From positions 67,950,300-68,014,299 of the forward strand of contig CM049314.1 of NCBI GenBank assembly GCA_026874595.1: a stretch of DNA of 64,000 bases, in the 5' to 3' direction. Positions 58,408 to 64,000 of this stretch are shown piece after piece. Under the pieces are notes generated by a model. It saw only the letters and a program-made list of their open reading frames with translations. It did no database searches and was not told the origin of the DNA. The DNA is from Sipunculus nudus. Its lineage: Eukaryota; Annelida; Sipuncula; Golfingiida; Sipunculidae. Position numbers and translations under genes: made by a program. How positions within the stretch are numbered: the first letter of the stretch is position 1; each line of letters begins with the position of its first letter.

Positions 58408-58780
58408 TTACAGCACATGAAGGATATAAACCAGGAAATCCCTGACTTTAGGATCATTGTCCTGATCAAGTGACGGCTTTTCTGTCACTATTGGTAGAGG
58501 CTGTACTTTGTCACCTACAATATCATTGCCTAGTAGACACTGAATTCCCTTAAAAGGTAAAATAGTTCTAATGCCCACAGTAATATTTCCAGAAATCAAA
58601 TCTGACTTTAAATGTACACTATGAAGCGGATCTGAAGTGTGCTTGTCTTAAACACACCATTGACAAGTGCATGTGCACCAGTAAAAGACCTATTAGAAAA
58701 TGGCAAAGTGTTTGCTGACATGAGAGTCTGGCCTGAACCAGTGTCCCTCAAATGCTAATAGTGGTACAGTCTGAAAAATC
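58408..58780 (-). pseudogene. Aspartic protease of the Gmr1-like element
   Basis: The active-site motif RDTGSGQT is encoded around 58749-58730. Downstream the frame at 58599-58408 carries FKGIQCLLGNDIVGDKV, the usual second conserved region of retroelement proteases. A shift separates the two. The enzyme would cut the polyprotein. Confidence 0.78.
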
Positions 58781-58949
58781 ACTTGAAAGTGATACAAAAC
58801 CATCATGTATGAATGGCTCTAATAACTCCAATTCAGAGTCAGCAGAGGAATATACTACCTTAGTTTCATCAAACAAAGGACTGACACTGACAGTGTCAGT
58901 CATAAACTCTTTTTCAGAGTCACTAAAAGAATCTATATCCTTATTACAA

Positions 58950-59234
58950 TCAAATTCCTAATGGGATCAACAGAGGAATTTTCCTCAGCAGAAACAAATT
59001 TCTGTCTGTGTTTTTATTTAGTGGATATTCCTCGCAGGAGCTTTGAAAGGACCTAGCCTGATTAAATTCTTCACAGGAATCAAATGAAGTTTTTACCCCG
59101 CCAGCTGCGGATCCTTCTTTGGAGTCAAACGGCACGTTGGCCTCCGTAGCATCAGACTCTTTATAAGAGTCAATAAAGGAGTTGTACCGCTTATTTACTT
59201 GAAAAGAGCTTGGCTCTTGTACTATGCTATGCAT
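58950..59234 (-). pseudogene. Gag-protease linker region
   Basis: A 95-codon frame rich in Ser, Glu and Asp, with no recognised domain, between the zinc knuckle and the protease. Treated as linker of the polyprotein. Confidence 0.45.
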
Positions 59235-59261
59235 AGATTTTTGGTTTATTTGCCAGTTTCC

Positions 59262-60373
59262 AGCAGTCAGATATTAGATGACCTTCCTTTTTGCAGTAAT
59301 TACAGATCTTTTAAAAAAAATGACTGTTCTATGCTGGACTCAGACACGGTGGACGTGGACTGAGGTGTAGCAATGGACTTTGTTGAAATATCAGGACTAC
59401 TAGTACTGGGTGACTGCGCCTTAAACTTCTTTTGACCATACTGATTTACATTCTTGTTTGTAAATGACTGGTTTGATTTGCTAGTAAAGAAAATGTTGTA
59501 TGTTAATGAATAATCATCAGCTAATTGAGCAGCAATGTCAAGTGTTTCAGGACTTTTCTCATCACGAAAAGTTTTAACATCTGTGTTAATGCAGCGCTTA
59601 AACTTCAAGTAAAATCAACTGCCGCAAATTGTCATAATCTCTCATTACATTTTTAGAATTACACCAGCGATCAAACATCTGCTCTTTTGTCCTGGCAATT
59701 CGACATAGGTCTGTTATTTGCGCTTTTCTCAATTTCTGAATTTCTGGCGGTAAGCCTCCGGGACTAACTCTACCTTTTAGGATTAACCGTTTAACATGGT
59801 CATAGTCCTGGTCTACTGAAAGCTGTGTATAAATTTCTCTGGCCTTGCCAGTCAATACACTTTGTAATAGCATAGTCCCATTTTCCTTAGGCTATTTTAA
59901 ATTTTCAGCTACCGTCTAAAAGTGTAAGAAATATTTATCAACCTCTTATCTTGAAAAGGTGGGACAAGTCTAATGTGTTTTGTAACATCAAAACTGTGAG
60001 TTCGGGCAGCACGCACACCATGTTCTAGTTTACGTCTTTCTAACTCCAGTCGTTTTAACTCAATTTCTTTTTCTTTCTCATGTTCTTCCTTTTCTAACTG
60101 TTTTAATGCTAGCTCATGTTGCATTTCTAACTTTTTTAATTCTAACTGCACAGCAAGGCTGTCATTTTTTTATGTATCCACTTTACTCTCATCAACTAAA
60201 CCTTTGCTAACTAGATCTTGCATGGTTTTAGCAATGATATCAGGCTTTCTCAAAGCTTTTTTCACACCTTGCCCTAAGTGTTGTTCCAAACGCAACAACT
60301 GATCTTTTGTCAAATGTTCAAGTTGATCAGGGTCTGGATCTTCAACAAATGCCTCAGGTTCAAAGTCTGCCAT
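59262..60373 (-). pseudogene. Gag of the Gmr1-like element: coiled coil, SCAN-like capsid, zinc knuckle
   Basis: ATG at 60373 opens MADFEPEAFVEDPD. A stop and shift near 60170 leads to a strongly charged coiled coil (60151-59980; ELALKQLEKEEHEKEKEIEL). Then comes the SCAN-like capsid at 59873-59500: LTGKAREIYTQL, DYDHVKRLIL, KEQMFDRWCNSKNV, DNLRQLILLE and KRCINTDVKTF. A CCHC zinc knuckle (CNYCKKEGHLISDC) lies at about 59312-59265. The capsid would package element RNA. Frames are broken near 60170, 59900, 59605 and 59300. Confidence 0.8.
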
Positions 60374-60579
60374 GTTAAGATGTTAAAACAATAACAAACA
60401 AGTGACCCGTCGGTCATGACGCTCAGCCGACTTACATGTTGATAATATGTCCTTACACAGACAACCAATTAAGATAGGTGGCATCATTGTTCATGCATAA
60501 AAATCCATCAAGACCCATAAGCACAACAAATCTGATGACAATCCAACCTTTCATGAGGAATCTGGCAATTTGCGTGTAT

Positions 60580-61523
60580 TTAGCATTATTTCTTGGGTGC
60601 TCAAACATACCCCAAAACTCTGAGAATATAGGTCACTGTGACCCAATTTCAGGTTTCTGGGGAGAACTTCTGAGGAACTCTTAGGATTTCTAGTTAGAAG
60701 ATTCTGGGCCCAATGGTTATGATTTGTGCCCTACTTTGGTATCAAATTTTCAATAATTTAGGGGGGGGGGGACTTTTCATGGTCCTACCTGCATGTCAAG
60801 AAAGAAGATGCTAGGTCAAGTCATTACGATTTGTGCCCTTTTATCAGATGACGGCATCTTTTAAGGTCTCGAAAATAAAGAAAAAGTCGTAAAAAATAAA
60901 ACAATACAGGTGGCGCCACCAGTCTGCAGAAACTGATGAAACACTCCATGATCAATATCCATGCAAAGAATGATGGTGATCTATGCATTAGTTGTTCAGA
61001 TATTTTAGCTTTTGTATCAAATTTTTCATTATTCGTGGGTGGCGGTACTTCGGAGCCCATTAGCTTGAAGAATATGGGTAACAGAGACCTAATTCCAGGT
61101 TCTCAAGAAGACTTTTCATGGACTTCTCTTGATGTAAATTTAGCAGATTCCAGTCAAGCGGTTACGATTTGTTCCCTGTTAACAGATGACGGCATCTTTT
61201 GAGGTCTCAATTATAGAGAAAAAAAAATAAAAATCGACAAAATACAGGTGGCGCCACCAGTCTGCAGAAACAGAAGAAAGACTCCATGATCAATATCCAT
61301 GCAAAGAATCATGGTGATCAATGCATTAGTTGTTTATATATTGGAGCTTTTGTATCAAATTTTTCGTTACTCTGGGGGGGGGGGGTACTTCGGAGCACCA
61401 TAGCTTAAAGAATATGGATAACAGAGACCTAATTCCAGGGTTCCTAGGAGATTTTTCATGGACCTCTCTGAATGTAAAGTTAGAAGATTCCAGGTCCAGT
61501 GGTTACGAATTGTGCCTTGTTAA
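60580..61523. repeat. 338-bp tandem repeat in the leader of the Gmr1-like element
   Basis: About 2.5 copies. The landmark GGTGGCGCCACCAGTCTGCA occurs at about 60909 and 61247, with CTCCATGATCAATATCCATG after each. The first copy (60580-60720) is partial. Poly-G runs at 60759-60770 and 61373-61385 occupy the same place in two copies. Confidence 0.8.
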
Positions 61524-61600
61524 CGGACAGACGGCCGGACGGACGACGGACAAAGAGTGATCACTATAGCTCAGATGACTTACAGTCAGCTGAGCTAAAA
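61524..61600 (+). repeat. GGAC-rich repeat terminus with hairpin
   Basis: Starts CGGACAGACGGCCGGACGGA and passes through GTGATCACTATAGCTCA to the inverted-repeat pair TAGCTCA/TGAGCTA. I associate this type of ending with abundant molluscan repeats; the class is not certain. It probably marks the right end of the sequence inserted in the leader. Confidence 0.45.
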
Positions 61601-61702
61601 ACCACCAAGATAGATCTTGTAAACAATGTATTGTAAAAAATGTGTAATCTTTTAAACAATGTGTCTAGGTCAAGGACTAATAAATTTTCAAAACTATTAA
61701 GC

Positions 61703-61720
61703 CTCCCGGACGAGCCCAAA
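61703..61720 (-). promoter_or_regulatory. Primer binding site of the Gmr1-like element
   Basis: The - strand reads TTTGGGCTCGTCCGGGAG, six bases inside the 5' LTR. Fourteen consecutive bases (GGGCTCGTCCGGGA) equal the tRNA-Pro-type site of the TRIM-like element at 6132-6149; the 5' three bases differ. Confidence 0.65.
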
Positions 61721-61726
61721 ATTTTA

Positions 61727-62303
61727 TGTTACAGAACCTAATAGCAACAGATCACGTAGTCGTGACCGTATAATAAATAAAGTGTACAGTACCAGATCGA
61801 GTGTCCGGATCCTGGGCTTTTCTGGATACCATCACTGTCGCCGCTTATCAAGTCCTTTAAAACATATAATCCAGATGAAGAGTTCCCGTAAAACTTCTCA
61901 GAAAATAATAGTTCAATGTAATCCCGAAAACAATCTGTTGTAATTCAAAAGTGAAGTTCTGGTAGTAATCCCAAAGGCCTACTGAAGACTTTATAAAATC
62001 CGTTACAAATTTCGAAGAAGATCTATAACTACTGCAATCAACGGAAAAGTCCACAAACTGACTCACACTCTTTCGTGTTCGCTGGAATATTTCTCTCTCC
62101 TCTCCCCCGGCTCTAATCAAAACATGCTATCATAGAGCACGATCAGCCCAGAAAATTCCAAATTAGCATGAGAGCTGTGTCTTTACACGCCAAGGTTCAC
62201 CCACTACGGATTAAACCAGGCGCTGTGTCTCTACACGACATAGCGATTGACGCCCAGGGCATGAACCTAACACGAATAAGAATGTCAACAGACACCTGTA
62301 ACA
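61727..62303 (-). repeat. 5' LTR of the Gmr1-like element (577 bp)
   Basis: Same ends (TGTTAC and GTAACA) and collinear with 54783-55598, but shorter by two internal segments and with many substitutions. Confidence 0.85.
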
Positions 62304-62905
62304 GCCATGCAAGATAATTTACAAGTTCATATATAATGGCACTCTGGCAAGATACATAATAATCACTTACATGAAAGGCGATGATTTGTCAGTTGGTTTA
62401 AATAAAAAAAATCCTTGTGAAAACAATACTGATGTGCCATAATTAGGAAATAAAAAAGGGTATATAATTAGTCAGCTACACAGACATAAAGGAGAGATAG
62501 ACATGGGCACCTGTGTCTTTATTGACCAATTGTACATGGTGGGAGCTTAGTGTGCTGGAGCATATACTTAATTAATAATCTGCCGTCTCAACTAGTCACA
62601 AACAGAAGTTTTATTGTCAACAAATCGTGTTATGAACTATAGGTAATTAACCTCTCAAACAATGAATATTTGGCTACGTAAAATGTATTTAAATAAATGG
62701 CAGCTGAAATAGTATAATTCTGTATACGCGTTTTATTTTATATTTTTCCTCTGAGTAACAGAGTCATTTTTTTTTGTTATTAACTACTCATGACTAAGTG
62801 ACATTTTCAACATTAGATCATTGTCCCCTGCACAATGCTGATACTTTTATTCTGTATTACTATGTATCACCTTATATAAGACCAATTTCTTTACGTTTAA
62901 TACCT
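62304..62905. other. Unassigned stretch
   Basis: Right flank of the LTR element. AT-rich, no gene seen. Confidence 0.5.
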
Positions 62906-63155
62906 TAACATTAGATTAATGAGTTTCTATATCAAATCGCACTTAAAACACTATATAACTACTCAGCTAATGTCAATCAGCATCCATCCTCGCATAGCAA
63001 ATTCTTTGAATCAGCTCGCCCAACCCTGGACATTAGATTATTAAGTTACCTATATCAAATCGCACTTAAACCACTACAAATAATCAGCTAATGTCAGCCC
63101 GCATTCATTCTCACCCAGCAAAGTCTTTAAATCAGCTCGCCCCACCCTGCATTAT
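62905..63155 (+). repeat. Two-copy tandem duplication, 121-bp period
   Basis: Both copies contain ATATCAAATCGCACTTAAA, CAGCTAATGTCA, AATCAGCTCGCCC and ACCCTG in the same order. Some divergence between copies. Confidence 0.8.
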
Positions 63156-63443
63156 TTGATTTATATTTTAACCACTATGCTCCACACAGTTACACAAAAT
63201 ATGTCACTGTTGTAAAATCATTCAAAAAGATTGTGATTTTAAATTTGTCAATAAAAAATCAAATTCAGATCTTGCAATTCAAGTATAGATTATAATTATA
63301 CATTTAATGTACGTTTTGCTGTGTATGCATATTTGATTTTGGTATTTATTTGAACAAATATATGTAATGAAAATAATATGTAGAACAAACGCAGAATAAC
63401 AAAATACAGATTAATTTTATTTTTCATAATATTTAGATAAATA
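63156..63443. other. Unassigned stretch
   Basis: AT-rich; no feature recognised. Confidence 0.4.
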
Positions 63444-63566
63444 GACCGGACCGTTTTGACCAGTCCACCTATTGGATTGGACCGCCTACAGCTGGACCGG
63501 ACCAGGATCGGACCGCTTAAGTGATGGACCGGATCACTAGGGGGTGGTCCGGTCCGCACCTCTACC
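63444..63566. repeat. GGACC-rich repeat remnant, possibly hAT-like terminus
   Basis: Dense GGACCGGACC and GGTCCGGTCC phrases ending in CGCACCTCTACC, whose complement GGTAGAGGTGCGG resembles the ends of some hAT elements. No matching opposite end in the window. Confidence 0.35.
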
Positions 63567-64000
63567 ACTCTTGAGTTTTCTTTACCACAAGTGATATATA
63601 AAATAAAAGGCACTCTCAAAAGCGGTATACAGGAAATAAAGCTCTACCCTGGTCAAATGGATTAAATATTAATAAGCTGAAGCACTTTTGACTGTGTACT
63701 TGCTTTTGAGCACATTTCCGCTGTGTCTCAAACTGAAGTCATTATCAAAAGATACCCCAAGTAATTTTACAGATTTATAAATGTTTAAAATTAAGGTGGA
63801 TTAGCTACAGGTACAGCTCTTAAAATGTCACAGTGTTGGTTGATTCTAACATAAAGTATATCTTTTATCAGATACGGTTTCATCAGTATGATAATAGAGG
63901 CAAAAGCCCACTGACACGCGTGCCATGCTTTATTTATCTATTTATGTTGAGCAATCTGCAGATCTAACAGGAACCTGACAGGCACACCCTCCAAGGTGCC
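63567..64000. other. Unassigned right flank
   Basis: No gene or repeat recognised. Confidence 0.45.

Larger units (their letters stand above)
54783..62303 (-). mobile_element. Gmr1-like Ty3/gypsy LTR retrotransposon (decayed)
   Basis: 7.5 kb between two LTRs. In the element's own direction (descending coordinates): LTR (62303-61727), primer site, a long leader with an inserted tandem repeat, gag with SCAN-like capsid and zinc knuckle, aspartic protease (DTGS), integrase (HHCC, D/D/E), reverse transcriptase (YFDD), RNase H, purine tract, LTR (55598-54783). Integrase precedes reverse transcriptase. This is the reverse of ordinary Ty3/gypsy and the hallmark of Gmr1-like elements, whose gag is the known source of vertebrate SCAN domains. 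Many frameshifts and stops, and unequal LTRs, show that the copy is old and inactive. A clear target duplication is not visible beyond GCC on both sides. Confidence 0.85.

Overview
The window reads as nuclear genomic DNA of an AT-rich animal, most likely a bivalve or other mollusc. It has spliced genes with GT..AG introns, a TATA-box promoter and a polyadenylation signal, many (TA)n tracts, and a mixed load of animal transposons. The mollusc call is an inference from the combination of a PAN-like plus C-type lectin gene, an MS4A-like gene and the repeat types. Nothing bacterial or viral-genomic is visible.

Two host genes can be modelled, both on the + strand. (1) An MS4A/CD20-like four-transmembrane protein gene: TATA box 26667, non-coding first exon, six coding exons at 27130-27408, 29613-29669, 32550-32666, 33425-33538, 35250-35304 and 35942-36144, and an AATAAA at 36368. 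The splice phases join to a 274-residue protein. (2) A secreted-type lectin gene whose clear exons are 44376-44585 (PAN/apple-like), 44912-45139 and 45941-46191 (C-type lectin domain with QPD and WND motifs). A decayed copy of its PAN exon lies upstream at 43101, and its signal-peptide exon is uncertain.

The rest is mobile or repetitive DNA. 0.87-4.77 kb: a foldback element with arms of 1.0 and 1.7 kb, subterminal 21-bp arrays and an 8-9 bp target duplication. 5.97-6.32 kb: a miniature LTR element (TRIM-like) on the - strand, with a tRNA-Pro-type primer binding site and tRNA-like box A/box B inside its terminal repeat. 6.71-7.29 kb: the 3' end of a Penelope-like element, with a GIY-YIG endonuclease frame followed by a complete hammerhead ribozyme fold. 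4.9-14.0 kb: four diverged copies of one unidentified repeat. 9.2-18.9 kb: a second duplicated block, one copy of which includes a LINE 3' end. 16.1 and 19.0 kb: two degenerate minisatellites. 20.8-24.0 kb: a satellite with a 139/278/833-bp hierarchy. 25.0-29.5 kb: Tigger/pogo-like termini, one element lying inside an intron of the MS4A gene. 50.5-51.9 kb: a piggyBac-like remnant. 54.78-62.30 kb: a decayed Gmr1-like Ty3/gypsy element on the - strand, with a SCAN-related gag and pol order protease-integrase-RT-RNase H; its leader contains a 338-bp tandem repeat. 63.4 kb: a GGACC-rich, possibly hAT-like remnant.

The strongest items for follow-up are the hammerhead ribozyme in the Penelope remnant, the TRIM-like element with a pol III-type promoter in its terminal repeat, the foldback element, and the hierarchical satellite. 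All coordinates come from reading by eye. Repeat edges are good to about 10-30 bp. Splice sites and motif positions were indexed base by base.
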